DNA from: Humulus lupulus
Lineage: Eukaryota > Streptophyta > Magnoliopsida > Rosales > Cannabaceae
Assembly: GCF_963169125.1 (NCBI RefSeq)
Contig: NC_084798.1
Span: 100,457,970-100,521,969, forward strand
Length of the DNA: 64,000 nt
Reading direction: 5' to 3'
Shown here: positions 33,351 to 45,108 of the stretch, piece after piece
Position numbering within the stretch: the stretch's first letter is position 1
Layout: the number at the start of each line of letters is the position of its first letter
Notes under the pieces: model-generated
The model's input: the letters and a program-made list of their open reading frames with translations, nothing else
Told to the model about the DNA's origin: nothing
Database searches by the model: none
Made by a program: the position numbers and the translations under genes

Positions 33351-33599
33351 ACATCTAGTTCAAGAAAGCATTAAAGAAAGTCCTTTTATTTAAAATTCTT
33401 TAGTTTTATTAAAAGAAATACTTTATTGTTGTTTGAACGATGTTTAGTTCATTTTTTTAGTTAATTTGTAATTTTATTGCATGTAATAACTTTATAATAT
33501 TTTATTTATAATTTCATTATTATTAATTTTTTCTTTAGACATGCAATTAAAATAATTGGACTTTATCGATTTCATTTAAATGAACAAACACTCAATAAT

Positions 33600-33720
33600 T
33601 CATAATTATTTAAAGTAGCAAAACCGCAAGGTAACAAAAGACAAAAAGTCTCAAACGAGGATGACACATATCTTTGGCATCTTACACTTGGTCATATAGG
33701 TCTACATAGGATAAACCGGT
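33600..33720 (+). pseudogene. pol: copia (C) pre-integrase segment, left half
   Basis: DDTYLWHLTLGHIGLHRINRL (with one stop) is the conserved GAG-pre-integrase block (L-W-H-x-R-L-G-H). It is interrupted inside the NRL codons by the T-derived element. The right half resumes at 40496 with T-K-D-G-P-L. Confidence 0.8.
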
Positions 33721-34839
33721 TGTAGACTGTGTTTTTAGCCAACGACGTGAGAACGTCAAAAACAATATAGCCTTCAAGAGAAATAAAACGACACAGACAG
33801 TTTATGAACAAAAAGTAAATTACACAAGAGATTTTATAGTGGTTCAGCCCCGATTATCGGTAATAGCCTAATCCACTTAGAGTTGTGATTTATAGATCCG
33901 TACTCAAGATCATATGGACTGAGCCAACTGAGTTTCTTCAGTACAGATTGCCAAAAATACAAGAATTCTCTCAAATGCCAGCACTTTCTCTCTCTAAAAT
34001 ACTCAGACCCAAGTTTCTCTCTCTAGAATACTCAGACCCAAATTTTCTCTCTCTAGAAAGAAGAAGTAGAAGAAGCCCTCTCTAATCCCATAAGCCCTCT
34101 ATTTATAGGCTTAGGGTCATACATACGGTATCCTCTAGAACCGGAATATTTTATTATATTTATTACATTTAAATTACAAAGAAACATTCAAAACTCAAAA
34201 TGTAACAAACCCCCCATTTGTGGGAAGAATGAGAGATTCCCGCATATCTTGTTGAAGTTGTTTCTGGAAATCTTGACTTAGTCTCCTCTAGCTAGTTGAT
34301 CCACCTCCTACTGACCACCCATGCAAGTGCTGGTCGAACATGTGCATGGTGGTAGGACAAACATTTGTTGGTCGGACGTGCATGGTGGTAGGACATGCAC
34401 TTCTCTCCTCTAACATGGCACTCTCCTCTAGCATGCCATGTTTCTCCTCGGACCAAATCCTTGGGGTCTCCTAGGACCACCCTCTTGGGGTCTCCTAGGA
34501 CTACTCTCTTGAGTTCTCCTCGTATGCACTCTCCTTAGCTCTCCTAGGATGCATTCTCCTTAGCCTCCTAGGATGCACTCTCCTTAGCTCTCCTAGGATG
34601 CATTTTCCTTAGCCTCCTAGGATGCACTTTCCTTAGCTTTCCTCAGACCAAGGTGCACTTGGCTTGGTTATGACATCTTTCAAGCAGTCCAAATTCTTCG
34701 TCAGTCTACCGGGTCACTTTATCACAACTCTGAGGAGTCAATGTATTTATTGACTATTTAATGTGTCTTTTACGGACCATGTACTGCCGTTTGTCACCTT
34801 TATTGCCACGTCATTGATCTCCAATGTTTGGGTATAACA
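33721..34839 (-). repeat. 3' LTR of gag-only element
   Basis: 1,119 bp, plus-strand ends TGTAGACTG and GGTATAACA. It contains four full copies of the 24/25 bp array (about 34523-34620) and minus-strand TATAAATA near 34100. The outermost TGTAGACTG differs from TGTTGACTG of the other LTR. Confidence 0.95.
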
Positions 34840-34851
34840 TTTGCCCCCCAA
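34840..34851 (-). other. polypurine tract of gag-only element
   Basis: Minus-strand CTTGGGGGGCAAA directly before the LTR start TGTTATACCC. Purine-rich apart from C and T at the edges. Confidence 0.75.
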
Positions 34852-36731
34852 GTTTATTATATGATTTCCCTCGTATGATAAACTTTTCTTCTAGCAAAAT
34901 ATTCTTGAGATCATTCAAAAGCTCCTATCCGGTTGATAACTTTCACGTATACTCCCACGACAGAACTTTTTCTTGTGATTTTTTCAAATTATAATTCTTG
35001 ATATAATGAAAACATAAGCTCCCTTTGTATATGTTGCAAAATCATCATGGTATAGAGACAGGTTGTTGAATGTCCGATCGGACCGTGTGTGACCTCGGCC
35101 AAAATCTAAGTCCATCTTTTGGGCATGCATGGGACCTCTCCTCGGACTTGGTCCGAGCCAACCATTTTGGAAGCTCACCTCGGACATGTCCGAGCCAAAA
35201 ATTTGGCACACATGCATGGTCTTCTCCTCGGACTTGTCCGAGCCAACCATCTAGGGGCTCCTCAAGCTGAGGTCTGAGCCAATCCCTTGGCACACATGCA
35301 TGGCTCTCCTCGGACATAGTCCGATCGGAGCTTTCATGACCTTTCCTCGAAGCAAGGTCCAAGCCAATGACTTGGCTTATCCTCGGACATGGTCCGATCG
35401 GAGCTTTCATGACCTTTCCTTGAACCAAGGTCCAAGCCAATGACTTGGCTTCTCCTCGGACATGGCCCGAGCCACACCACATGGGGCTTCTCTTGGTCGG
35501 ATGTAGCACCTTAGGCACAATTTCTGGGCCTAGATCCTTGGACATAGGCGAGATGCTCCTCGGATCAACATGCATCCGATCGGCCATCACAAGGTGTATG
35601 ATCGACACCACATTTTTTATGTATTTGCTTGGGCACTCTTAGGTACTTTTAGGAAAAACCATCAAAGCACCTTGTTCGAACCTCCCAAAATTATTTTGAG
35701 AGATTGATTTCTCTCAATCAATCTTGGTGAAAACTTGACTTCTCCTCTCAAAGACAACTTTTCACTATGTATCATTTATTTTGCATGCATTTGTTTGATT
35801 CACTCCAGGGAATGTTGATCGATGATACATGCTTAGCCTACCAGGGAAGTTGTATCTGCTCTCCTAAGCAAGAAAACTTTGCACCTGATGAGCTAAACTT
35901 GTAGCTGTTGGCATTTATACTTTACTTCTCTTTATTAACTTAAAACATTCTAAGTCTCCTCTAGACTTAAAAAGTTATAAGTTTTTTGTGAAGAGTAAAT
36001 TCACTCTGGTGTATGCCTTATATTTTTGCATGAGTACTTAGTTTTCTAACTTAGAAATTCTAGACATTTCATAAGTCCATGCTAAGTATACTTTCTCACA
36101 CTCTTATTGCTCTATCAATTTATGAGCATGATGTTTATGGTCACACGAATATCTGCTCCTAACTTGAAATTTAAAAAAAATTCCAAGTTACTTAAGCTTT
36201 GTCAAACAAGTTAGCTTAATGGCCATTTTGGACTTCGAAAATTTACAAGTCAGCCTAAAAACAGATATATTAACTCGTGCTCTTATTGCCTGTGTAAGTT
36301 ATATACCAGTATACCCCATGTGCCCCCCAGGTGATTGAGGGTTGAAAGATCCTCAGTCACTTGCTACTTGACAGAATCTGTTCGAGCAGTTAATTACTCG
36401 TGAAACACATAGAATATATGGAAAATACTCTAGCAGTTGAACACTGCTTGAACATATCGACCAGTTGAACACTGCCTGATTTTACCGACCAGTTGAACAC
36501 TGCTCGGATAACTAACACACATGCATATTTGTAGCAAGAATCGACCACGTTGCGCGTAGTCTCTTTTATTACTCATAAATTAAAAAGGACAATACATGTT
36601 TAATAACGAGTCTTAAACAACCAAAATTGTTCAAAAATAAAATGACTGGTTAGCAAATAACCAGCTCATACACCAAACTTAAATAACAAGTCTAAAACCT
36701 CGAAATCATGCTACCACTCTGAAAGCGGTAT
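34852..36731 (-). other. spacer between pol remnant and 3' LTR
   Basis: About 1.9 kb with no supported gene. 35820-36731 matches the T spacer at 15470-16463. 35070-35600 is a set of CTCGGACATGGTCCGAGCC-like inverted repeats, resembling those of the T solo LTR at 4530-4935. The antisense ORF found at 13641-15469 would belong between these two blocks but is absent. Confidence 0.7.
35070..35600 (-). repeat. array of CCTCGGAC..GTCCGAGCC inverted repeats
   Basis: Roughly ten degenerate units of 40-80 bp, with spacers such as ACTTGGCTTCTC and CATGCATGG. Several ORFs on either strand cross it only because the repeat lacks stops. Confidence 0.8.
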
Positions 36732-36780
36732 TTAAAAATAATATATCCTTCGGTGCTCCATGTGCACGCCACTCCAGTGA
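36732..36780 (-). pseudogene. pol: surviving last codons of pol (integrase end)
   Basis: Minus-strand reading HWSGVHMEHRRIYYF-stop aligns with YWNGEHLRKYYQ-stop at 16464-16500 and with the usual Tat integrase C-terminus. It is the only trace of pol and lies about 40 bp beyond the gag stop. Confidence 0.65.
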
Positions 36781-36822
36781 TTCCTGCTCCTAGCACTCCT
36801 CCTCAGCATACTTCTCCTTTGC

Positions 36823-38963
36823 TTAGTTGCTCTCCTCAACCAAGTGTGGACCTCCACATATAGTGTCTAAGGTGAAGTCCACAGGTCCAGGCTGCAAGGG
36901 TGGAGATCTTTGTCGCTTGAGACCAGAGTTGCTGCTACCTCCTTCTCCTTGGGGTGTCTCCGCCCGGTACTTCCTCAACTTGCCCGACCGGAGAAGAAAT
37001 TCTATCTCGTCCTTGAGGTGGTTGCATTCATTCGTGTCGTGACCATAATCTTCATGGAAGCGACAAAACTTGTTCATGTCTCTCTTCCTCATCTCTCTCC
37101 TGATGGGTGGAGGCTTCTTGTAGGGAACCTCTTCTTGACTAGCAAGATATATCTCTGCTCGGCTGGTTGAGAGAGTGGTGTAGTTAGTGAATTGAGGCTC
37201 ATACTTGGTTGGCTTTTCACTTGAACTCAACTTTGCTTTCTTTTCCTCATGGTGGTCAGACCCATTATTTCCACATTTCTTTCCACCATCACTAGGAGAG
37301 TCAGTCGGTCTGCCTGGGTTGTTTATGCCATTCTCTCCTTTCTCTATTGCATCATCCAAATTCATATATTTTTCCGCCCGGTCAAGAAATTGTTGAAGTG
37401 TTGAAATTGGATGGCGATGGATGTTGTCCCATAGAGGACTCCGATAAATTATCCCAGCAGATATGGCAACCATCTTCCCCTCGTCTCCTACAGCAGTTGC
37501 TCTATTGGCTTCTCTCATGAATCTCTGTATATAGTTCTTTAGAGACTCATCTTTTCCTTGTTTGATATCTGCCAAGTCATTGGCGTAAACTGGCGGAGTC
37601 CGGGCAGTGCTAAATTGTCTACAAAACTCCTTCCTGAATGCCTCCCAAGAGGTAATGGAGTTTGGATTAAACTTCCAATACCACTCCTGGGCAGTGTCCA
37701 TCAAGGTGGTGGGGAAGACTCTACACCGATAGTCATCACTCACTCCGAGCAGTTCCATCTGGTCCTCAAACTTCCCAACATGTCTTATCGGGTCTGCCTT
37801 TTCTGTATAAATTGGTAGTATAGGTTCTTTGTACTTTGCTGGTGGTTGGGCTGCTCTTATTCGAGCACAAAATGGGCTACCACTCCGGTAGTCGATCGCA
37901 TATATCTCGGAAGGTCGTTTCGACAAACCTTGCACTGCAGCTGCTAGCATGTCAAGCTGGGCTTGGATGGCTGGTGCAACTGATGAGGTTCCAAGGTTTT
38001 GACCGCCTAGTCGGGCATTACCATCTGGCGCGCCACCGTCAAGTATTTCTACTTGACTGGTAGGGCGGTCCAGATTTTTCCCTTCGACCGGGACGGTCCT
38101 CCTCTTGTCGGTGATAACATTCCTTAGATCCTTTGATTTCCCAGAGGGCTTACTACGCGGGACTTCCTCTCTCCTGCTACGCTGCTGGTCGGGGTGCAGT
38201 GGAGGCTTCTTGGCACGCTCTGGGCAGTTTTCTCCTCCTTGTGGGTTGTGGCCCTCCTTTTCCTTTGACTGGTCGGTGGGATGACTATCAGCCTCATCAC
38301 GACCATGCCCATCTTTGAACTATGAGGTCCTCTTCTCTCTAGGAGCTTTATTTTGCTCCTGCCCAGGTGGAGTCTTCTTACTACCCGATCGGTGACTTCC
38401 AGATCTTGAAGTTTCTGAACGGTGGCTCCTGGAGGGGGTCCTAGAGTGCTCCCTTTGTGTTGAGGCAGTGTGCGATCGAACTCCCTCTTCCTCACCAGGT
38501 GGGTTATTACAACCCCTCCTTGGTCTATCATTGTTCTTACCACCAGCTTTGTGGTCCTTGCTCCTGGAGGGGGTCCTCCTCATGCTGTAGCTTGGGCATT
38601 GGCTTGGGCCAACTGTGTAGCTACCTCTAAAGCTAGTGCTGCTTCACGATGTCTCCGGTCGACCTCCTCCTGTTGTTTTCTGAGCCCCTCGCTCCTAGCC
38701 TCCATATCGCGTCTTTGCTGCTCTAACGCAGTTCTCTGCCTGGCCATCACTTCAGCAAACGCCTCTTGCCTAGCGTGGAATCGTGTCATCTCCTCCTGAA
38801 AGGCCCCCATGGCCTCTTGGAGCTCTTCAACTCCTGGAGTCACGTCCTCGAGCATGACTCTAGGCTCATTCTCATGATATTGTGGGCTAGGATCTTCAGA
38901 TCTAGCAGGCTCTTTAGAGGAGCCTGTCTTCTTGGAGACTGTATTGGTGTTCTTAGGCGCCAT
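36823..38963 (-). CDS. gag: gag of gag-only element (one frameshift, one stop)
   Basis: It starts at 38963 (MAPKNTNTVSKKTGSSKEP). A long charged coiled-coil stretch (QRTALEQQRRDMEARSEGL) runs to 38580. There the frame ends in TGA overlapping an ATG in the -1 frame (ATGA at 38583-38580). From 38583 one frame runs to 36823 with a single TAG at 38320-38322 (S-[Q]-F, CAG to TAG type). It has an R/S-rich linker, then the retrotransposon gag domain (VGKFEDQMELL, AQEWYWKF, FRKEFCRQF, DESLKNYIQRFMREAN). A zinc knuckle follows (FCRFHEDYGHDTNECNHLK). It ends TICGGPHLVEESN, the first residues of what is the protease region in full T elements. The protein would form particles and package its RNA. Confidence 0.85.
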
Positions 38964-39000
38964 CTTGCTTCAGGGACCGTCTGTTCTTCTCTTCAGGCTC

Positions 39001-39018
39001 TCAATGAAAGCACCAAAA
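39001..39018 (-). other. candidate primer binding site of gag-only element
   Basis: Minus-strand TTTTGGTGCTTTCATTGA follows the 5' LTR directly. It is not the common tRNA-Met type (TGGTATCAGAGC). I do not assign the tRNA. Confidence 0.5.
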
Positions 39019-40495
39019 TGTTGACTGTGTTTTTAGCCAACGACGTGAGAATGTCAAAAACAATATATCCTTCAAGAGAAATAAAACGACACAGACAGTT
39101 TATGAACAAAAAGTAAATTACACAAGAGATTTTATAGTGGTTCAGCCCCGATTATCGGTAATAGCCTAATCCACTTAGAGTTGTGATTTATAGATCCGTA
39201 CTCAAGATTAGATGGACTGAGCCAACTGAGTTTCTTCAGTACAGATTGCCAAAAATACAAGAATTCTCTCAAATGCCAGCACTTTCTCTCTCTAAAATAC
39301 TCAGACCCAAGTTTCTCTCTCTAGAATACTCAGACCCAAATTTTCTCTCTCTAGAAAGAAGAAGTAGAAGAAGCCCTCTCTAATCCCATAAGCCCTCTAT
39401 TTATAGGCTTAGGGTCATACATACGGTATCCTCTAGAACCGGGATATTTTATTATATTTATTACATTTAAATTACAAAGAAACATTCAAAATTCAAAATG
39501 TAACAAACCCCCCATTTGTGGGAAGAATGAGAGATTCCCGCATATCTTGTTGAAGTTGTTTCTGGGAATCTTGACTTAGTCTCCTCTAGCTAGTTGATCC
39601 ACCTCCTACTGACCACCCATGCAAGTGCTGGTCGAACATGTGCATGGTGGTAGGACAAACATTTGTTGGTCGGACGTGCATGGTGGTAGGACATGCATGG
39701 TGGTAGGACATGCACTTCTCTCCTCTAACATGGCACTCTCCTCTAGCATGCCATGTTTCTCCTCAGACCAAATCCTTGGGGTCTCCTAGGACCACCCTCT
39801 TGGGGTCTCCTAGGACCACTCTCTTGAGTTCTCCTCGGATGCACTCTCCTTAGCTCTCCTAGGATGCATTCTCCTTAGCCTCCTAGGATGCACTCTCCTT
39901 AGCTCTCCTAGGATGCATTCTCCTTAGCCTCCTAGGATGCATTCTCCTTAGCTCTCTTAGGATGCATTCTCCTTAGCCTCCTAGGATGCATTCTCCTTAG
40001 CCTCCTAGGATGCACTCTCCTTAGCTCTCCTAGGATGCATTCTCCTTAGCCTCCTAGGATGCATTCTCCTTAGCCTCCTAGGATGCACTCTCCTTAGCTC
40101 TCCTAGGATGCATTCTCCTTAGCCTCCTAGGATGCATTCTCCTTAGCCTCCTAGGATGCACTCTCCTTAACTCTCCTAGGATGCATTCTCCTTAGCCTCC
40201 TAGGATGCATTCTCCTTAGCCTCCTAGGATGCACTCTCCTTAGCTCTCCTAGGATGCATTCTCCTTAGCCTCCTAGGATGCACTTTCCTTAGCTTTCCTC
40301 GGACCAAGGTGCACTTAGCTTGGTTATGACATCTTTCAAGCAGTCCAAATTCTTCGTCAGTCTACCGGGTCACTTTATCACAACTCTGAGGAGTCAATGT
40401 ATTTATTGACTATTTAATGTGTCTTTTATGGACCATGTACTACCATTTTTCACCTTTATTGGCACGTCATTGATCTCCAATTTTTGGGTATAACA
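39019..40495 (-). repeat. 5' LTR of gag-only element, with expanded array
   Basis: 1,477 bp, plus-strand ends TGTTGACTG and GGTATAACA. It is 358 bp longer than its partner. 14 extra array units account for 341 bp and one extra copy of TGCATGGTGGTAGGACA (near 39690) for 17 bp, which is the whole difference. Minus-strand TATAAATA at 39398-39405. Confidence 0.95.
39847..40285. repeat. tandem array, 18 units of 24/25 bp
   Basis: Alternates 25 bp (GCACTCTCCTTAGCTCTCC + TAGGAT) and 24 bp (GCATTCTCCTTAGCCTCC + TAGGAT) units. From unit 5 on, the order 25-24-24 repeats, giving a 73 bp higher-order period. The partner LTR has 4 units at the same place. Confidence 0.95.
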
Positions 40496-43076
40496 CCGGT
40501 TAACAAAAGATGGACCTTTGAGAGAACTAAGAGTTAGAACTCTTTAGGTTTGTGAATCTTGTCTAGAAGGTAAAATGACCAAACATCCTTTCTTAGCGAA
40601 AGGCAATGGATACATAGCGATGTCTGTGGTCCAATCAATGTACAAGAAAGAGGTGGGTATGAGTATTTCGTCACTTTTATTGATGATTACTCAAGATATG
40701 GTCATACTTACCGAATGCTTAGGAAATCGGAAACCTTTGGTAAGTTTCAAGAATTAAAAGTTGAAGCTGAGAAGCAGTTAGGTAAGACTCTAAATACACT
40801 TTGATATGATCGAGGTTGAGAATATTTGGATTTAGAATTGAAAGATTTCTTGCAGGAGCACGGTATTCTATCCCAACGCACAGCACCAGGAACACCACAA
40901 AAAAAATGGTGTTTCTAAAAGAAGAAACAGGACCTTGTTGGACATGGTCGATTTATGTTAAGCTACTCTTCACTTCTTGTCTCATTCTGGGGATATGGAC
41001 TTCAAACAACAACGTACATTTTTAAGGTAGTCCCATCTAAGACCATTAGAAAAACGCCACTGGAACTGTGGAATGGAAACAAACCTAGTTTGCACCATTT
41101 AAGCATTTAGGGTTGTTCGGCTCATGTTCTTAGACCTAAATCAAGGAAACATGAATCATGGTCAAAAGTGTGCAATTTTGTTGGCTACGCTCCAGAAACA
41201 AGAGGTAATTATTTCTATAGTCCCAAAGATCAAAAGGTATTTATTTCAACAAATGCGACCTCCCTTGAACATGACTATATGAATAACTATAAACCTCGGA
41301 ACAAGGTAGTAGTGGAGGAACTCATAGCTAATAAGATTCCATCACAATCATCTTCATCATTAAATGATAAACGACAAACCGAGGAAACCATGAATCTAGG
41401 TGAAGAAACCTCGGTGCAACGTCGTAGTGGGAGGATGGTGAGACAACCTGTTCGCTACGAACATGAGGCACATGTCCTTGTTTCTGATACAGACAAGGAC
41501 GATCCATTAACCTTTAAAGAGGCAATGGATGATCCTGAAAAGGAGAAATGGCAAGAAGCCATGAACTAAGAAATGGAATCGATGTATTCCCATTCTGTCT
41601 GTGAACTTGTGGATCAACCTTAAGATGTCAGACCCATAGGGTGTAAGTGGATATACAAGAAGAAAAGATATGTAGATGGGAAAGAAGAGACTTTCAAAGC
41701 GAGGCTTGTAGCCAAAGGTTACACTTAGAGAGAAGGTGTTGATAATGAAGAAAAAATTTCTCCTCTGGCCATTCTGAAATCCATTTATATCCTCTTATCC
41801 ATAGCGACTGCCAATGATTATGAGATATGGCAAATGGACGTCAAGACAACATTTTTGAATGGCTATCTTGATGAAAGTGTCTATATGGTACAACAAGAAG
41901 GGTTCATAAAGAAAGGGGAAGTTCAAAAGGTGTGCAAGTTGTTGAAATCCACTTATGGATTAAAACAAGCGTCTAGATCTTGGAATATCACTTTTGATGA
42001 AACTATTAAAATATATGGCTTCGAAAAAAATGTCGACGAAGCATGTGTGTATAAATACATCAAAGGAAAACTGGTTGTTTTTTAGTTCTTTACGTTGATG
42101 ACATTTTGCTCATTGGGAACAATGTAGAGACATTATCATACATAAAGAAAAGGTTAGCTGAAAAGTTCCAAATGAAAGATTTGGGCAAGGCGAGCTACGT
42201 TCTGGGAATCCAAATCCTAAGGGATAGGAAGAACAAGCTCTTGGCATTTTCTCAGGAAAATTTTACAGATAAGGTGCTTGAAAGATTCTCTATGGAGAAT
42301 TCCAAGAAAGGTCAATTACCGACCAGACATGGAATTTCTCTCCCCAAGGAACAATGTCCCAAGACACCTCAAAAGGAAGAGGATATGAGAAATATCCCTA
42401 TGCTTCAACAATTGGGAGTCTGATGTATGCTATGTTGTGTACTAGGCCCGACATATGTTATGCAGTTGGGATTGTAAGTCGTTATCTATCAAATCCTAGT
42501 TTGGAACACTAGATTGCAATAAAGCACATTCTCAAGTATCTTAGGAGAACGAGAGACTATATGCTGGTATATTAAGGGGGTGAGCTAAACCCTACTAGAT
42601 ACAGTCATTTTGATTTCCACTCAAACAAGGACAATCGAAAATCGACATCTGGGTCACTGTTCACTCTTGGTGGAGGAGCTGTGGTCTGGAGAAGCATTAA
42701 TCAATCCAGCATAGCTTATATAACCATGGAAGTCGAATACATAGAGGCTTGTGAAGCAGCTAAGGAACCAGATTGGTTGAGGAAGTTCTACACTGATCTA
42801 GAAGTTGTTCCAGATATGGATAAGCCACTAATCATGTACTGTGACAACAATGGAGCAGTAGCTAATTTCAAAGAACCTACAAGCCATAAGAAAGGGAAGC
42901 ATGTAGAAAGGAAATACCATCTGGTAAGAGAGATTATACATCGAGGTGATGTGACTATTATGAAGATTGTGACTGAACTGAACATCACCGAACCGTTAAC
43001 CAAGACACTTCTTGTAAAGTCATTCGTGGGTCACGTGTGCAATATGGGATTAAGGGAGATGCCTCACTTGCTTTAA
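40496..43076 (+). pseudogene. pol: copia (C) pol: integrase, RT, RNase H (pseudogene)
   Basis: Pre-integrase resumes at TKDGPLRELRVRTL. The integrase shows FIDDYSRYG, a damaged second Asp block (YDRG-stop-EY) and GTPQKNGVSKRRNRTLLDM, where the catalytic Glu of NGVSERRNRT is Lys. RT runs 41480-42423: DPLTFKEAM, GCKWIYKKK, MDVKTTFLNGYLDE, TYGLKQASRSW, then a shift before LYVDDILL and LGIQI. RNase H runs 42424-43076: LCTRPDICYAVGIVSRYLSNP, STSGSLFTLGGGAVVW, MEVEYIEACEAAKE, YCDNNGAV. Stops are frequent, for example TAA after KWQEAMN (CAA to TAA). It ends with a stop just before the polypurine tract. Confidence 0.88.
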
Positions 43077-43077
43077 A

Positions 43078-43091
43078 GTCAAGTGGGAGAT
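43078..43091 (+). other. polypurine tract of copia (C)
   Basis: TCAAGTGGGAGATT immediately before the LTR start TGTTAGGATT. This is the standard copia arrangement. Confidence 0.85.
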
Positions 43092-45108
43092 TGTTAGGAT
43101 TAATTCCCTAAAAGCATGTAAAGACATTTTATTAGTTTTAAATAAAAGTACAATTTTATTATATTTGAATGATATAATTATTGTTTGAATTAATTATATA
43201 ATAATATCAAGAAAATTCCCTATTCATTCATGATAATATGATCTTGTATTAGTACGAGAGAATTAAGATCATATATAATGAACAAAATAGTGAGTAATAT
43301 ATTAAAGTAAGGAATCTTTAATGAATGGTTACTAGTACGGTTAGCTAAGCATATGAGATGCAAGTAATCTAGAATCTTATTACTGATGTGGATAGACATC
43401 TTAGTAAATGTGATGTATATAATAGAGATTATGTATGACAGGACCAATGAGAATTAATTATCTATATAAACTTGCTGCTTGACGTAAAGATTTAATTCTT
43501 GTCATAATAGATGATCATTTGTTGATCAGTATAAATCCTGAGTATTCATGAACTCTTGCTTATGTTTATTGGATCTTTGGATTCACTCGTTAAGGTCTCT
43601 AAGAATAATGAGACTAACGACCTTTGTTTTGGAGATCAAAAATCATGGATGGCTGGGAACATGAATTACAATATTGGAATCCATGCTTTCCTGACAGATC
43701 GAATATTGCCTCCCTTAAGGGTTGATTCTGAAACTGAATAGTTATTGAGCTTAAATCTATAATTAGATTATAGATTAATTATTTTGCTAGTGAATTAATT
43801 GTACTTAAGGATCAAGAGGTAATTACAAGGGTAAAATGATAATTTTGACCAGCTCTAATTAACGAACCAATAAATGGAAGACAAAACCACATATATTGAT
43901 TATATCAATGGACTACTAGAGAAAACTCTGTAAATATAATTCTATAAATACTTAGAGTGCAATTCCATGTTTGCAGTGGAGTAATCATGAAATTAATAAA
44001 TAAGATTATTAGATTAAGGAGTTTAATTAACAATCTATTTTATTGGAGCTTTGTAATATAGGTCCATGGTCCCAGATCACCTCTGTCCTCCACTGTCAAG
44101 GGTAAGAATGTCAAAAGAAAGATTTGTTAAGAGAAATGACTAAATTACAAATGAATTAATTTTTCAGGGCAAGGAAATAAATATTTGATAATTATGGGTA
44201 ATTGATTAATTGTGAATTAATTAATTATTTAACTATATATATTTTTTATTTTGAAAAAATATATTGTAAAATTATTATTAATATTGTTTGGATTTATATA
44301 AAGAGAGAAAATAATAAATATCTTATTTATAATATGATATTTATTTATTTTAAAACTGATATTTTAAGATAAAGTTAATTTTGAATTAACTGATATTTAT
44401 GATGGAATAAATATCGTATCTTAAAAGTTGATTAAATAAATAAATGAGAAAATTAGGGCAACCCAAATTGGGCTGGGCGACAAACATTGTACAATATAGT
44501 GTGTGGCGCCTAGCGTTAGGGTTTTTACCCGTTGGATTTGAATTTTGAATTTCAAATAAATTTGTTTAATCAGTTATTTAATTATTCTTTTTCAATATGA
44601 TTTAAATAGATAATTAAATGAAAATGTATAATCAGTTTTAATTTGAATTATATTTTAATTAAATTAAATATCTTTATAAATCTGATATAAGTAATATTCA
44701 GAAAATAATGGATAATCAGACTTTCTCTGTAAAGCGATAATTTTCTATAAACCCAAAAACTATTATAAATCTTCTCTCTGTCAAAACTCTCTAGATCTCA
44801 TGTGTTGAGTACATCTAGGGAGTCACATAAATCAACATTTTGAATCCTTTGTGCCCACACATGTCCTTGTGTGTGTTGATGATTGGTTTGGAAGATCAGG
44901 GTGTGAGTTCTCAAAACACTACATAGGAAGTTCGCTGATTTATACAAAAAGGCTTAAGGATACTTGATAGGCTACGAGATGTAATCTCTGATCTTTTTGT
45001 ATGTGATTTAATAATTATATATGTATATGATCCTGGCTGGTATTAATATTTATTAAAATGGATCCATATATACCACTACGTACCTTTGATTTGATCATAA
45101 TACCAACA
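43092..45108 (+). repeat. copia (C) 3' LTR
   Basis: 2,017 bp from TGTTAGGATTAATTCCC to TACCAACA. Long for a copia LTR. No ORF is supported. It contains a GC-rich patch near 44475-44530 (GGCGCCTAGCG). The outer end matches the surviving part of the 5' LTR. Confidence 0.88.

Larger units (their letters stand above)
33721..40495 (-). mobile_element. gag-only Tat-lineage element (TR-GAG type), complete, 6,775 bp
   Basis: Both LTRs, primer region, gag, spacer and polypurine tract are present. CCGGT flanks it on both sides (33716-33720, 40496-40500), a perfect 5 bp target duplication. No protease, RT, RNase H or integrase lies between gag and the 3' LTR. The final pol codons survive (36732-36780). 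It would need enzymes from a full-length T element. The two LTRs differ at roughly 20 positions by hand count outside the tandem array, so about 98% identical and young. It is the least decayed element in the window. Confidence 0.92.
30490..45108 (+). mobile_element. copia (C) element with nested gag-only T element
   Basis: Partial 5' LTR, primer site, long leader, gag, pol, polypurine tract and a complete 3' LTR, all on the plus strand. A 6,775 bp insertion at 33721-40495 splits pol. The 5' LTR has only its last 278 bp (shared with 44830-45108). Removing the insertion and one CCGGT copy restores an uninterrupted pre-integrase segment, so the copia was there first. Gag and pol both carry many stops, so the element is not autonomous. 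Confidence 0.9.

Noticed and set aside
34984..35642. ORFs of up to 188 codons on both strands
   Set aside because: Same cause: the GGTCCGAG repeat array inside the gag-only element spacer.
38124..38543. 139-codon minus-strand ORF
   Set aside because: It overlaps gag in another frame. The R/S-rich gag frame continues in frame to the zinc knuckle, this one does not.
39847..40285. Regular repeat array that could be mistaken for a CRISPR array
   Set aside because: Units are directly adjacent with no unique spacers, and the array lies within a plant LTR.
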